From an uncultured Bacteroidota bacterium (GTDB lineage: Bacteria > Bacteroidota > Bacteroidia > Chitinophagales > Chitinophagaceae): 64,000 nt of DNA. Under the pieces are notes generated by a model. It saw nothing but the letters and a program-made list of their open reading frames with translations. It made no database searches and was not told the origin of the DNA. Shown piece by piece: positions 9,600 to 18,455 of the stretch. Within the stretch, counting starts at the first letter, position 1. Every line of letters begins with the position of its first letter. The stretch covers positions 1-64,000 of the forward strand of contig CAILUU010000002.1 of NCBI GenBank assembly GCA_903837525.1, in the 5' to 3' direction. The position numbers were made by a program, and so were the translations under genes.

Positions 9600-10121
9600 A
9601 TGGCACTATCTCAAATAGCTTTTGATTTTTTTGAAGAGCCTTCTTTACCCCAAAAAAAAGAAGAAAAAAAACCCTTGCCTAAAAAGGTTAATCCTAAGCC
9701 AATTCTTTTATACAAAGAGACTAAACAAAAAAGCACCAGAGGACGAATGAGTATAAAAGATATGGAAGCTACTGTTGATTTAATTGATGTGCCAGCCGAC
9801 GAAGAGTTGTTTACTAAAAGTTATTACACCATTGGTAAGGTGGCTACTATGTTTAAAGTTAATCAAAGCCTTATACGCTTTTGGGAAAATGAATTTGATA
9901 TACTTAAGCCAAAAAAAAATGGCAAAGGCGATAGGTTATTTAGGCCAGAGGATGTAAAAAATTTAAAATTAATTTATACGTTATTACGAGAGCGGAAATA
10001 TACACTAGAAGGCGCAAAAGATTTTATTAAGAAAAATAAAAAGGTAGATGAAAAGTTTGAAATGATAGAACATTTGAAAAAATTGAAAAGCTTTTTGTTA
10101 GAATTAAAAGCAACGCTTTAA
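9600..10121 (+). CDS. MerR-family transcriptional regulator
   Basis: A 173-residue DNA-binding protein. Residues ~1-70 are a low-complexity, Lys-rich N-terminal extension. The winged-helix MerR domain follows with YYTIGKVATMFKVNQSLIRF and WENEFDILKPKKNGKGDRLF, then the second helix pair RPEDVKNLKLIYTLLRERKY and TLEGAKDFI. The C-terminal effector part is very short, as in the small MerR proteins that follow M23 genes in this phylum. No metal-binding Cys residues are visible, so a metal sensor is unlikely. Cotranscription with the M23 gene (76-base gap) is possible. Confidence 0.88.
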   Translation: MALSQIAFDFFEEPSLPQKKEEKKPLPKKVNPKPILLYKETKQKSTRGRMSIKDMEATVDLIDVPADEELFTKSYYTIGKVATMFKVNQSLIRFWENEFDILKPKKNGKGDRLFRPEDVKNLKLIYTLLRERKYTLEGAKDFIKKNKKVDEKFEMIEHLKKLKSFLLELKATL

Positions 10122-10227
10122 TCTAATGCTAAAAAATACTACTTAACTCTACTATAATCACTCATTAACACAATAAATATTTTTATGTTAATAAGATGCC
10201 TGATATTTAGTATTCAAAATTTGCAAA

Positions 10228-10746
10228 ATGAAAAAAATAATTATTTTATTGGCTTTAGTTAGCGCAAACGTTGGAGCAATTTCACAAGCACAATATGAGG
10301 TAACTACTGATGCTAAACACCCCGAGGTAAAAATATTTAGAGGCATTGTAAATAAATATTTAATTGAAAACGAAAATACATTTACTTGGATGCGAAGTGC
10401 TAAAGTTGGCTATAAGCCAGATACAGCAACGGTTAATGCATTTGAGCGTAATAAAGGCAAAGTTCAGTTTATAGTATTTGGTGGCACTTGGTGTGAGGAT
10501 ACTCAAAATATACTCCCCAAATTTTTTGCTTTACAAGAAAAAAGTGGAGTGCCAGATAATACCATTAGTTTTTTTGGGGTTAATAGAGAAAAAAAAACGC
10601 TTGCTAGTATTGCAGAAGCATTTAATATAAAAAATGTACCTACTATTATTATTATGAAAGATGGAATAGAAAAAGGTAGAGTAGTTGAATATGGAAAAAC
10701 AGGTAATTGGGATAAAGAGCTAGCCCAAATTTTAAATACACTATAA
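10228..10746 (+). CDS. Secreted thioredoxin-like protein with a single active-site Cys
   Basis: 172 residues with signal peptide MKKIIILLALVSANVGAISQ, so periplasmic. The thioredoxin fold is recognised from VQFIVFGGTWCEDTQNILPK and the cis-Pro loop NIKNVPTIIIMKDG. The usual CxxC is CEDT here: only the N-terminal Cys remains, so classic dithiol chemistry is not possible. Proteins with WCxDT at this place occur in Bacteroidota; their function is not settled. No operon partner is evident, with a 356-base gap downstream. Confidence 0.85.
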   Translation: MKKIIILLALVSANVGAISQAQYEVTTDAKHPEVKIFRGIVNKYLIENENTFTWMRSAKVGYKPDTATVNAFERNKGKVQFIVFGGTWCEDTQNILPKFFALQEKSGVPDNTISFFGVNREKKTLASIAEAFNIKNVPTIIIMKDGIEKGRVVEYGKTGNWDKELAQILNTL

Positions 10747-10840
10747 CCAAAAAGCAGCTACTATTTTAGGGTATAATAAATAATAAAAAATCCATATTGG
10801 TTAATTAGTATTATCCACTATGGAGTATCTACACTTTTAT

Positions 10841-10935
10841 TTAAAAAACAATTTTAATTTCATCAACAGTATCTGTTTGAGCAAAAAGGGAAGATGAAAA
10901 AGACAGTAAAAAAATAGTAGTAAATAGTTTAACAT
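10841..10935 (-). pseudogene. Possible relic of a small secreted protein (signal peptide only)
   Basis: On the minus strand ATG TTA at 10935, followed by a one-base shift within the next AAA run, gives MLKLFTTIFLLSFSSSLFAQ and then TDTVDEIKIVF before a TAA. This is a well-formed Bacteroidota signal peptide with an AQ cleavage site. Without the shift the ATG frame has no signal-like sequence. It could be chance, since the stretch is short. Confidence 0.3.
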
Positions 10936-11050
10936 AAAAGTTTATTAAGGTAAAAAAATAGGTGTACTTTTTAAAAAAAAATATTGCCAAGGTTTTATGC
11001 TTCTTTTTCTTTAAAAATAATTAATACAAATTGGCTAAAAATTTAGCCTA

Positions 11051-11082
11051 TTGATATGTTATTAAATTTAAGCTTAAATTTG
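11051..11082 (+). promoter_or_regulatory. Candidate promoter of kbl
   Basis: TTG at 11051-11053 and TAAATTTG at 11075-11082, spacer 21 bases, end about 20 bases before the kbl ATG. The -7 box matches TAnnTTTG exactly; the spacer is slightly long. Confidence 0.45.
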
Positions 11083-11102
11083 CTTTCTTAAACAATTGCT
11101 AT

Positions 11103-12290
11103 ATGAATCAACTTTTTGCAAACCGAATTGCAACCGAATTAACCGAAATAGAAACTGCAGGTTTATTAAAAAAAGAACGAGTTATTACAAGTGAGCAAGG
11201 TGCAGAAATTATTGTTGGAGGAAAAAGCGTTTTAAATTTTTGTGCTAATAATTATTTGGGTTTAAGTAGCCATCCTAAGGTAGTAGAAGCTGCAAAAAAG
11301 TATATTGATTTACGTGGTTTTGGTATGAGTAGTGTACGTTTTATTTGTGGCACACAAGACATTCACAAAGAATTAGAAAAAAAAATTGCTGATTTTTTGG
11401 GTACAGAAGATACGATTTTATATGCCGCAGCTTTTGATGCAAACGGTGGTGTTTTTGAGCCTTTGTTTAATGAGCAAGATGCTATTATTAGTGATGCCTT
11501 AAACCATGCAAGTATTATAGATGGAGTACGCTTATGTAAGGCACAACGTTACCGTTATGAGCATAATAATATGGACGATTTAGAAGCTAAGCTAATTGAG
11601 AGTAAGGTGTTAAGAAGCCGTATAATAGTTACTGATGGCACGTTTAGTATGGATGGTACAATTGCACAGCTTGATAAAATTTGCGACTTAGCCGATAAAT
11701 ATGATGCTATTGTAATGATTGATGAATGTCATTCATCTGGCTTTTTGGGTAAAACAGGAAGAGGTACCCACGAGTACAGAAATGTAATGGGACGAATAGA
11801 TATAATTACTGGCACTTTAGGTAAAGCATTGGGTGGCGCAAGTGGTGGTTTTACAAGTGGCAAAAAAGAAGTTATAGAAATGTTACGTCAACGTAGTAGG
11901 CCTTATTTATTTAGTAACACACTGGCGCCAAGTATTGTGGGTGCAAGTATTGCCGTATTAGATATGATCTGTGAAACCACAGCCCTTAGAGATAAATTAG
12001 AATATAACACAACATATTTTAGAGAAAAAATGACAATCGCCGGTTTTGATATTAAGCCCGGGGATCATCCTATAGTACCCATTATGTTATACGACGCTGT
12101 TGTAGCACAAAATTTTGCAAGTAAATTATTAGAAGAAGGTATTTATGTAATCGGCTTCTTTTTTCCTGTGGTAGCAAAGGGTTTAGCAAGAATAAGGGTG
12201 CAGCTTAGTGCAGCACATGAGCAAACGCATTTAGACAAAGCAATTGACGCTTTTGTAAAAGTAGGAAAAGAGTTAAGGGTGTTAAAGTAA
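11103..12290 (+). CDS. kbl: Glycine C-acetyltransferase (2-amino-3-ketobutyrate CoA ligase)
   Basis: A PLP enzyme that converts 2-amino-3-oxobutyrate and CoA to glycine and acetyl-CoA in threonine breakdown. 395 residues, the usual size. Motifs of the alpha-oxoamine synthase family are present: the substrate loop [28 protein letters not shown], the PLP-contacting [11 protein letters not shown] and [13 protein letters not shown], and the Schiff-base Lys in [15 protein letters not shown]. The C-terminal [19 protein letters not shown] favours Kbl over BioF or serine palmitoyltransferase. Threonine dehydrogenase is not adjacent. It has its own promoter candidate. Confidence 0.93.
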   Translation: MNQLFANRIATELTEIETAGLLKKERVITSEQGAEIIVGGKSVLNFCANNYLGLSSHPKVVEAAKKYIDLRGFGMSSVRFICGTQDIHKELEKKIADFLGTEDTILYAAAFDANGGVFEPLFNEQDAIISDALNHASIIDGVRLCKAQRYRYEHNNMDDLEAKLIESKVLRSRIIVTDGTFSMDGTIAQLDKICDLADKYDAIVMIDECHSSGFLGKTGRGTHEYRNVMGRIDIITGTLGKALGGASGGFTSGKKEVIEMLRQRSRPYLFSNTLAPSIVGASIAVLDMICETTALRDKLEYNTTYFREKMTIAGFDIKPGDHPIVPIMLYDAVVAQNFASKLLEEGIYVIGFFFPVVAKGLARIRVQLSAAHEQTHLDKAIDAFVKVGKELRVLK

Positions 12291-12464
12291 TTTAATAACA
12301 AAAGGTTTAAATACATAAGGGAAATAGTATTGAAATAGATTTTATTTAAAGTGTTTTAAATTAGTAACAAATAATACTAAAACTATTTTTAACATTTAAT
12401 TTTTTATGATAAAAGTAGATTATTACTTATAAAATCTCTGCAGTGTATTGGGTATCTTTATACT

Positions 12465-13001
12465 ATGAAAAAGATAGTGCTTATATTTTTTATTTTATTT
12501 ACTCTAGTTAAAATAGGCAATGCTCAACTTAACAAACCTGTAAATTTTCCTCAATCATTTATTGGTAAATGGAAAGGTAAGTTACAATGGATGGTAGCCG
12601 GCAAGCCCACACAAACATTTACCATGCAGTTAAATGTTTTACCAACTGATACAGCTAACCAATACACTTGGCAAATTATTTATGGCGATGCCGGAAAAGA
12701 TAACCGACCCTATATTTTAAAGCCTATTGATACGGCTAAAGGGCATTGGATTGTTGACGAACGAGATGGAATAATGTTAGATAGTTATGTACATGGTAAT
12801 AGTATTAAAGGTGCATTTACAGTACAAGGCAATACCATTGTAGACAATTACACCGTTGTTGGCAATAAAATGAATGTTGAATTTTTTAGTATTAAGTTAA
12901 CCGATAAAAAACAAAGTGGTAAAGGAACAGAAGATGTACCCTTTGTAGATAGTTATAAAATGGGTAGTTATCGAGTGGGCGTGCTTACAAAACTTAAATA
13001 G
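12465..13001 (+). CDS. Secreted protein of unknown function, lipocalin/FABP-like
   Basis: 178 residues with signal peptide MKKIVLIFFILFTLVKIGNA and cleavage before QLNK, so periplasmic or outer. The mature part is beta-rich and starts FPQSFIGKWKGKLQWMV, a pattern seen at the first strand of calycin-like barrels; this is inference only. No catalytic motif is visible. The sequence TATCTTTATACTATGAA spans its start codon and is identical at the korA start (50744), suggesting a start-proximal promoter and a very short leader. It is flanked by gaps of about 170 bases and seems monocistronic. Confidence 0.75.
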   Translation: MKKIVLIFFILFTLVKIGNAQLNKPVNFPQSFIGKWKGKLQWMVAGKPTQTFTMQLNVLPTDTANQYTWQIIYGDAGKDNRPYILKPIDTAKGHWIVDERDGIMLDSYVHGNSIKGAFTVQGNTIVDNYTVVGNKMNVEFFSIKLTDKKQSGKGTEDVPFVDSYKMGSYRVGVLTKLK

Positions 13002-13164
13002 ATTGATCGTTTTAAAACAAGGGTTGGTTGCCTTTGAATGGTTGCTAAGCCTACAGTAAACACGTATCTTTAATGCTGTAAATGAGGATAATAATTACTT
13101 TTGTTGAACAAGGTATTACCAACTACTGATGCTTTTGGCAAATGGTGAGTAAACAAAAATATGT

Positions 13165-14541
13165 ATGAGCGAAAATTCACAACTATTTCTTGAAAAAAGT
13201 AAAACTAAAGCAGGCGATTTAGAGCATAGGCGAAAAATTAATTTTAATATTGGCAAGTACAACGAAAAAGTGCCGCAGGGCAAGCAACAATTTGCCGATG
13301 TACATTTAGCAAGAGAACGAGCCAAAAATATTAAATGGAAAGCTATTGAAACCCTTGATCAACAATTAGAAGAGTTTGAACTTCAATTTACTAAGCGTGG
13401 GGGCAAAGTTATTTGGGCAGAAAACGCTCAACAAGCTATTGATGAAATTGTAAAAATTTGCAAAGCAAAAAATTGCAAATCTTTGGTAAAAAGTAAAAGC
13501 ATGGTTACCGAAGAAATTCATTTAAATCAAGCTATGGAGGCCAATGGAATTGAGAGCGTAGAAACAGATTTAGGTGAATACATACAACAGTTAGATGGCG
13601 AAGCCCCTTATCATATTGTAACACCTGCTATGCACAAAAGCAAAGAAGATGTTGCAAAATTATTTAATGAAAAATTAGGTACGCCTATTGATTTTACACC
13701 AACACAACTTACCCTAAAGGCTAGAGAAATTTTAAGAGAAAAATATACCGCAGCTGAGGTAGGTGTTACAGGTGCCAATTTTATAATTAGCGATATGGGT
13801 GGAATTGCCCTTACCGAAAACGAAGGTAATGCCAGGCTAAGTTGCGCCTTTCCTAAAACACATATTGTAGTGGTTGGCATAGAAAAAATGATACCAAGCC
13901 TTACCGATTTACACTTGTTTTGGCCATTACTATCCACCTTTGGTACCGGGCAAAAAATGACGGTTTACAACACTATTATTACAGGGCCAAGGCAAGAGAA
14001 TGAAACCGATGGACCAGAAGAAATGGTTGTGATATTATTAGATAATGGACGTACAACTATTTTACAAAACCCCAAGCAAAGAGAAAGTTTGTATTGCATA
14101 CGGTGCGGTGCTTGCCTTAATGCATGCCCAATTTATAAGAATATTGGGGGGCATGCGTATGGCGCTACGTACAGCGGACCTATTGGTAGCGTAATTACAC
14201 CCAATATGCAAGGAATGGAGGATTTTAAACACTTAAGTTTTGCCTCATCGCTTTGTGGTAATTGCACCGAAGTGTGTGCAGTAAAAATAAATTTACATGA
14301 GTTATTGTTAGACAACCGAAAAGAAAGTGTACAAGAAGGATTGGCGCCCTTTAGCGAAAGAATGGCTTGGAAAATGTGGAAGATAGCTTCTCTAAAACGT
14401 GGACTAATGAATATGGGAAATGGAAATTTAAAAAATAAAGTAATTAACGGATTGTTTAAAGGCTGGAAGGAAAATAGAAGTGAGTTAATTTTCAGTCCCA
14501 AAACATTTAATGAAATGTGGAAAGACCAGTTTAAGAAATAA
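13165..14541 (+). CDS. lutB: LutB/LldF-type iron-sulfur protein of L-lactate oxidation
   Basis: The ferredoxin-like subunit of the LutABC L-lactate dehydrogenase complex, 458 residues, cytoplasmic. Residues ~50-290 form the LUD domain (VTGANFIISDMGGIALTENE). Two [4Fe-4S] clusters follow: CIRCGACLNACPIY (~residues 313-326) and CGNCTEVCAVKI (~371-382). The ATG at 13165 gives MSENSQLF; another ATG four bases earlier is out of frame. LutA and LutC are not adjacent: a LutC-like gene lies 17 kb away at 31406 and LutA is not in the window. A TACTTTTG box at 13096-13103 is a plausible -7 element. Confidence 0.92.
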   Translation: MSENSQLFLEKSKTKAGDLEHRRKINFNIGKYNEKVPQGKQQFADVHLARERAKNIKWKAIETLDQQLEEFELQFTKRGGKVIWAENAQQAIDEIVKICKAKNCKSLVKSKSMVTEEIHLNQAMEANGIESVETDLGEYIQQLDGEAPYHIVTPAMHKSKEDVAKLFNEKLGTPIDFTPTQLTLKAREILREKYTAAEVGVTGANFIISDMGGIALTENEGNARLSCAFPKTHIVVVGIEKMIPSLTDLHLFWPLLSTFGTGQKMTVYNTIITGPRQENETDGPEEMVVILLDNGRTTILQNPKQRESLYCIRCGACLNACPIYKNIGGHAYGATYSGPIGSVITPNMQGMEDFKHLSFASSLCGNCTEVCAVKINLHELLLDNRKESVQEGLAPFSERMAWKMWKIASLKRGLMNMGNGNLKNKVINGLFKGWKENRSELIFSPKTFNEMWKDQFKK

Positions 14542-14606
14542 GACTTAGCCCTTTTTAAAATAATAAAAAGTTTCACTTTGGTGGAACTTTTTTATTTTGT
14601 GCAACA

Positions 14607-15899
14607 ATGGTATTAATTTACACCCATACTACAACTGCAAGGCTACAATATATTTGTACTTTTATATTCAAGCAGCTTTTAAATGTAAATTTTGCCATTA
14701 CGATAGACTCCGAAGAGTTTAAAAATTATGATGGGGTTTGTATAAATTATAGTAATAAACCAATTAAAAAAGAAGAATTAAAAATTGAAAATGTTAATTT
14801 ACTTTTTGAACAAAGTATTTTACCCCAGCAAATACAATGCTTTACCTACACCAACTACAAAGCTTTTTTTAAAATAGAAAATAGCGATATTGATTTTGAT
14901 ATTTTTGCAGCTTGTTTTTATTTGCTAAGTAGATACGAAGAGTATTTACCTCATAAAAAAGATTTATATGGCAGATATAATCATAAAGAAAGTTTAGCTT
15001 TTAACGAAAATTTTTTGCATCTTCCTTTAATAAATATTTGGGTAACTAATTTTATGGAAACCCTTAAAAATAAATTTGAAAATTCGAAATTCGAAAATTC
15101 GAAATTCAAATTTTTACCTACTTACGATATTGATATTGCCTATAAGTACAACCACAAAGGTGTTGTAAGAAATGTTGGAGGATTTTTTAAAAAGCCTTCG
15201 TTAGAACGAATAAAGGTTTTAATGGGTTTGCAAAAAGACCCTTTTGATAGTTATGATTGGATGAATGCATTACACACCAAATATAATTTAAGTGCCTTGT
15301 ACTTTTTTTTACTAGCAGAAAAAATAAGCAAGTACGATAAAAATATTGCCTTACATAAAAATGCGATGTGGCGATTAATAAAATTACATGCAAAAAAATA
15401 TAGTATAGGCATACACCCTAGTTGGCAAAGTGCCAATAACCTTTCTATGGTGAAAAAAGAAAAAAGTTATCTTGAAGCGATGAGTGAGTTATCGATCTCA
15501 GCATCTCGTCAGCATTTTATAAAATTTAATTTACCCCAAGGCTATACACAATTAATTGAAGCTGATATTACAGATGATTACAGCATGGGCTATGGCAGTA
15601 TAAATGGTTTTAGAGCATCGGTTGCGTCCTCTTTTAATTGGTTTAATTTAGAGACAAATGAAGAAACCAATTTATGCATTCATCCTTTTTGTTTTATGGA
15701 TGCAAATAGCCATTACGAACAAAAACAAACAGCACAACAAAGTTTTGATGAAGTAATGCAGTATTATAAAATTTGTGCAGCAGTTGGGGGTACGTTAATT
15801 ACTATTTTTCATAATAATTTTTTAGGTACAAGTAAAGAATTTGAAGGTTGGAGCAGTATGTATGAGCAGTTTTTAGCACAAATAAATGACAACCTCTAA
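14607..15899 (+). CDS. Polysaccharide-deacetylase-like protein of unknown role
   Basis: 430 residues without a signal peptide or membrane helix. The N-terminal ~130 residues are a separate domain. The C-terminal part has features of the NodB-like deacetylase fold: FLPTYDIDIAYKYN (an Asp-x-Asp motif), GIHPSWQSAN (His in the second motif), LTIEADITDDYSMGYG-like text around residue 315, and NLCIHPFCFMDAN. This suggests a carbohydrate deacetylase with an atypical metal site. A 15-nt tandem repeat encodes ENSKFENSKF at about residues 157-168. The start at 14607 follows lutB by 65 bases. Family assignment is moderate; the substrate is unknown. Confidence 0.65.
   Translation: MVLIYTHTTTARLQYICTFIFKQLLNVNFAITIDSEEFKNYDGVCINYSNKPIKKEELKIENVNLLFEQSILPQQIQCFTYTNYKAFFKIENSDIDFDIFAACFYLLSRYEEYLPHKKDLYGRYNHKESLAFNENFLHLPLINIWVTNFMETLKNKFENSKFENSKFKFLPTYDIDIAYKYNHKGVVRNVGGFFKKPSLERIKVLMGLQKDPFDSYDWMNALHTKYNLSALYFFLLAEKISKYDKNIALHKNAMWRLIKLHAKKYSIGIHPSWQSANNLSMVKKEKSYLEAMSELSISASRQHFIKFNLPQGYTQLIEADITDDYSMGYGSINGFRASVASSFNWFNLETNEETNLCIHPFCFMDANSHYEQKQTAQQSFDEVMQYYKICAAVGGTLITIFHNNFLGTSKEFEGWSSMYEQFLAQINDNL
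15078..15107. repeat. 15-nt tandem repeat (8+7) inside the deacetylase-like gene
   Basis: GAAAATTC GAAATTC occurs twice in tandem and is bordered by AAATTT on both sides. It keeps the frame and adds a duplicated ENSKF peptide. Confidence 0.85.
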
Positions 15900-15926
15900 A
15901 AATTAAATTAAGCTTTGTTAAAAACG

Positions 15927-16841
15927 TTACATTTCGTTTTGCTCTATTACCTTTTTATCGTTTCGCTTTATGCTATAGTTGACTAAGTATACACCAGCTA
16001 ATGTAATAATTGCACCCCATAAAATATTCCAAGTGAGTTTTTCATCTACTACAAAATAGGCTACAACCATTGCTATTAAAGGGTTTAAATATGCATATAA
16101 AGATGAAATAGCTGGCGGCAATGTTTTTAACGAATAAATAAAAGCAACAAATGCAATAATAGAGCCTGCGATAACTAAATAAGCAATTACCCACCAAGCC
16201 TTTGAAGAAATGCTACTAATGGCAACTGTTTGTTTTGTCATAACTGCAAAAAAATACAGTAAAAAACTCCCTACAAACATTTGTAAGCCTATGCTGTAGT
16301 AGGCATTTAATTTCATTTTACTACGGCTTATAAAAATGGTTGCAAAACTCCAGCAGAGCATTGCTATTATGGATAAAGCTAATCCGTAACCAAAACCCTT
16401 AGCGTGTGCTTGAAAAGCATTTTCGTAAAAAACAAACCCCACGCCAACAATACCTAGTGCCATACCCAAAAAAGTTAGTGGGGTTGCATTATTTTTCTTA
16501 TAAAAAATTATCTCTATTAGCACAACACTTAATGGATACAATGCACCAATTAATGCACTCAAACCAGTTGGTATATAATTTAAACTCCAGGTGCTTAACC
16601 CATTTGCACCTACAAACATTAGTAGGGCTAATAAAATAATCCAACCAAATTGTTTTGCTGTAGGTAACGGTAATTTTTTATAGCCAATAAAAAAAAGTAA
16701 AAAACAGGCTCCTCCTATAAATTGCCTTATAGCAGCCATTTGTAAGGCAGGTATTTGTTGTACACCTAGTTTACTGGCTACCCAAGTGGTGCCCCATAAA
16801 ATACTGGTAATTGCTAAAGCTATGTATCCTTTTGTTTTAAT
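15927..16841 (-). CDS. EamA-family (DMT) transporter, apparently started at a non-ATG codon
   Basis: An inner-membrane carrier with two EamA repeats; substrates of this family are diverse, so none is claimed. The first ATG (16739) gives 270 residues but omits helix 1. In frame upstream, from ATT at 16839-16841, the text KTKGYIALAITSILWGTTWV followed by ASKLGVQQIPALQMAA is exactly a first EamA helix. Including it gives 304 residues and ten helices, the normal size. Between the TAG just upstream and the ATG at 16739 there is no ATG, GTG or TTG that would keep helix 1 complete. Either ATT is the start, an ATG has been lost, or the gene is damaged. A decayed repeat lies directly upstream. Confidence 0.85.
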   Translation of the reverse strand: MKTKGYIALAITSILWGTTWVASKLGVQQIPALQMAAIRQFIGGACFLLFFIGYKKLPLPTAKQFGWIILLALLMFVGANGLSTWSLNYIPTGLSALIGALYPLSVVLIEIIFYKKNNATPLTFLGMALGIVGVGFVFYENAFQAHAKGFGYGLALSIIAMLCWSFATIFISRSKMKLNAYYSIGLQMFVGSFLLYFFAVMTKQTVAISSISSKAWWVIAYLVIAGSIIAFVAFIYSLKTLPPAISSLYAYLNPLIAMVVAYFVVDEKLTWNILWGAIITLAGVYLVNYSIKRNDKKVIEQNEM

Positions 16842-16857
16842 CTTATTTTTTTTCTAA

Positions 16858-16920
16858 GCTTGGAGAAACGCAGAGTGTTTAAAACAAAATAATTTTCTCA
16901 GGGCTTCTCTGTTTATGCGG
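16858..16920. repeat. Degenerate CTCTGCG-type repeat upstream of the EamA gene
   Basis: GAGAAACGCAGAG near 16863 and, inverted, CTTCTCTGTTTATGCGG near 16904 form imperfect arms around an AT-rich spacer. The wording resembles the CTTTGCC/CTCTGCG series at 33251-33275. It lies between the EamA gene and purH and separates them by about 80 bases. Confidence 0.35.
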
Positions 16921-16925
16921 GTTAT

Positions 16926-18443
16926 TTAATGTTTAAAATGTCTTAGTCCAGTAATAACCATTGCTAACTTATTTTGAACACAATAGTCAACACTGTCCTT
17001 ATCTCGTATGCTGCCACCGGGCTGTATAAAGGCTGTAATACCTGCGGCATGTGCAATTTTAACACAATCATCAAATGGAAAAAAAGCATCGCTAGCTAAT
17101 GTTGCTTCATTTAAATCAAAATTAAATTGCTTTGCTTTTTCAATACTTTGGCGCAAAGAGTCTATTCGGCTTGTTTGCCCACAACCCTTACCAATAAGTT
17201 GTTTGTTTTTTACTAGTACAATGCTATTGCTTTTTAAATGTTTAGCAATAATATTTGCAAAAGTTAAATCTTCTTTTTCTTGTGTAGATGTTTCTCTGCC
17301 TCCAACTTCTTTCCACTCGATAAAATTACCTTCATCATTTTGCTGTGTTAAAATACCATTTAGAATTGACTTTGTTTGGTGGGTGAGTAGTGAGTGGTGA
17401 ATACTGAGTTGAAGCAATATTCTATTCTTTTTTGTTTTTAACATGGTTAATGCCTCTTCGGTAAAAGATGGGGCAATTAATACTTCAAAAAATATTTCAT
17501 TGATAGCATTTGCTGTGTCAACATCAATAGTCTTATTGCAAACTAATACGCCTCCAAATGCACTTTCAGGATCGCCTGCTAGGGCTTTTTGCCAAGCACC
17601 AAAAACGGTAGTTGATGTGGCTACACCACATACATTGGTGTGTTTTATAATAGCAAATAAGGCATCTGCCTCATCTAAAAAATCAGCTTTTAGTTGCATA
17701 GCTGCATCAACATCCACCAGATTATTATAGGATAATTCTTTACCATTTAGTTGAGTAAATAACTCCTTTAAATTGCCATAGAAAACGCCTTGTTGGTGTG
17801 GGTTTTCTCCATAGCGTAATATGCTTTTATCTTTATTAAATGGATTAATAAATTGGGTTTTATTAAAGTAATTACTAATCGCAATATCATAACCTGTACA
17901 TACATCAAAAGCTTTAATCGCAAACATTCGGCGTTGCTCCAATGTTGTTTCGCCATGTTGTGTTTCTAGTAATTGCTCTACTATTCCGTAGTCTTTTTTT
18001 GCGGCAATTACCACAACATCTTTGTGGTTTTTTGCAGCACCACGTATCATGCTTGGCCCACCAATGTCTATTTTTTCAATAATTAATGTTTCGTCGTTTG
18101 TTGCAGTAACAGTTTCTTCAAAGGGGTACAAATCAACAATTACCAAATCTATTTCGGGAATATTATATTGTTGCATTTCGGCAATATGTTGGACATCATC
18201 TCTTTTACCTAAAATACCTCCAAATACTGTTGGGTGTAACGTTTTAACTCTACCGCCTAAAATTGATGGGTAAGTTGTTAAGCTTTCAACAGGTATACAA
18301 GGTACCTGTAAATCTTCTATAAATTTTTGTGTACCACCTGTAGAATAGATTACTACATTGTTCTTATGTAATAGTTTTATAATGTTTTCTAGTCCATCTT
18401 TATAAAAAACGGAAATTAAAGCAGACTTAATTTTTTTTGTCAT
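16926..18443 (-). CDS. purH: Bifunctional AICAR formyltransferase / IMP cyclohydrolase
   Basis: Performs the last two steps of IMP synthesis in the cytoplasm. 505 residues, usual for the family. The N-terminal cyclohydrolase (MGS-like) domain has SALISVFYKDGLENI, VIYSTGGT and GGRVKTLHP. The C-terminal formyltransferase domain has LRYGENPHQQGVFYG, VCGVATS, ASDAFFPFDD and AFIQPGGSIRDKDS. At residues ~345-356 a five-heptamer DNA repeat has inserted LSIHHSLLTHQ in a variable loop. It lies 12 bases after comEC in map order and both read leftward. Confidence 0.96.
   Translation of the reverse strand: MTKKIKSALISVFYKDGLENIIKLLHKNNVVIYSTGGTQKFIEDLQVPCIPVESLTTYPSILGGRVKTLHPTVFGGILGKRDDVQHIAEMQQYNIPEIDLVIVDLYPFEETVTATNDETLIIEKIDIGGPSMIRGAAKNHKDVVVIAAKKDYGIVEQLLETQHGETTLEQRRMFAIKAFDVCTGYDIAISNYFNKTQFINPFNKDKSILRYGENPHQQGVFYGNLKELFTQLNGKELSYNNLVDVDAAMQLKADFLDEADALFAIIKHTNVCGVATSTTVFGAWQKALAGDPESAFGGVLVCNKTIDVDTANAINEIFFEVLIAPSFTEEALTMLKTKKNRILLQLSIHHSLLTHQTKSILNGILTQQNDEGNFIEWKEVGGRETSTQEKEDLTFANIIAKHLKSNSIVLVKNKQLIGKGCGQTSRIDSLRQSIEKAKQFNFDLNEATLASDAFFPFDDCVKIAHAAGITAFIQPGGSIRDKDSVDYCVQNKLAMVITGLRHFKH
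17377..17411. repeat. Five degenerate heptamers inside purH
   Basis: Plus-strand heptamers TGGTGGG TGAGTAG TGAGTGG TGAATAC TGAGTTG run without interruption. The complement (CTCA-rich) matches the wording of the repeats in mutL and at the ABC-F 3' end. Confidence 0.8.
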
Positions 18444-18455
18444 TGAAAAAAGCAG

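Larger units (their letters stand above)
10747..11102. other. Gene-poor gap with a signal-peptide relic and a promoter
   Basis: 356 bases without an intact gene. It holds the minus-strand relic at 10841-10935 and the promoter candidate for kbl at its right end. Nothing else is recognisable; the rest is AT-rich. Confidence 0.6.

Noticed and set aside
10228-10746. Thioredoxin-like protein as inactive pseudogene because of CEDT
   Set aside because: The frame and signal peptide are intact, and WCxDT variants occur as a regular subfamily.
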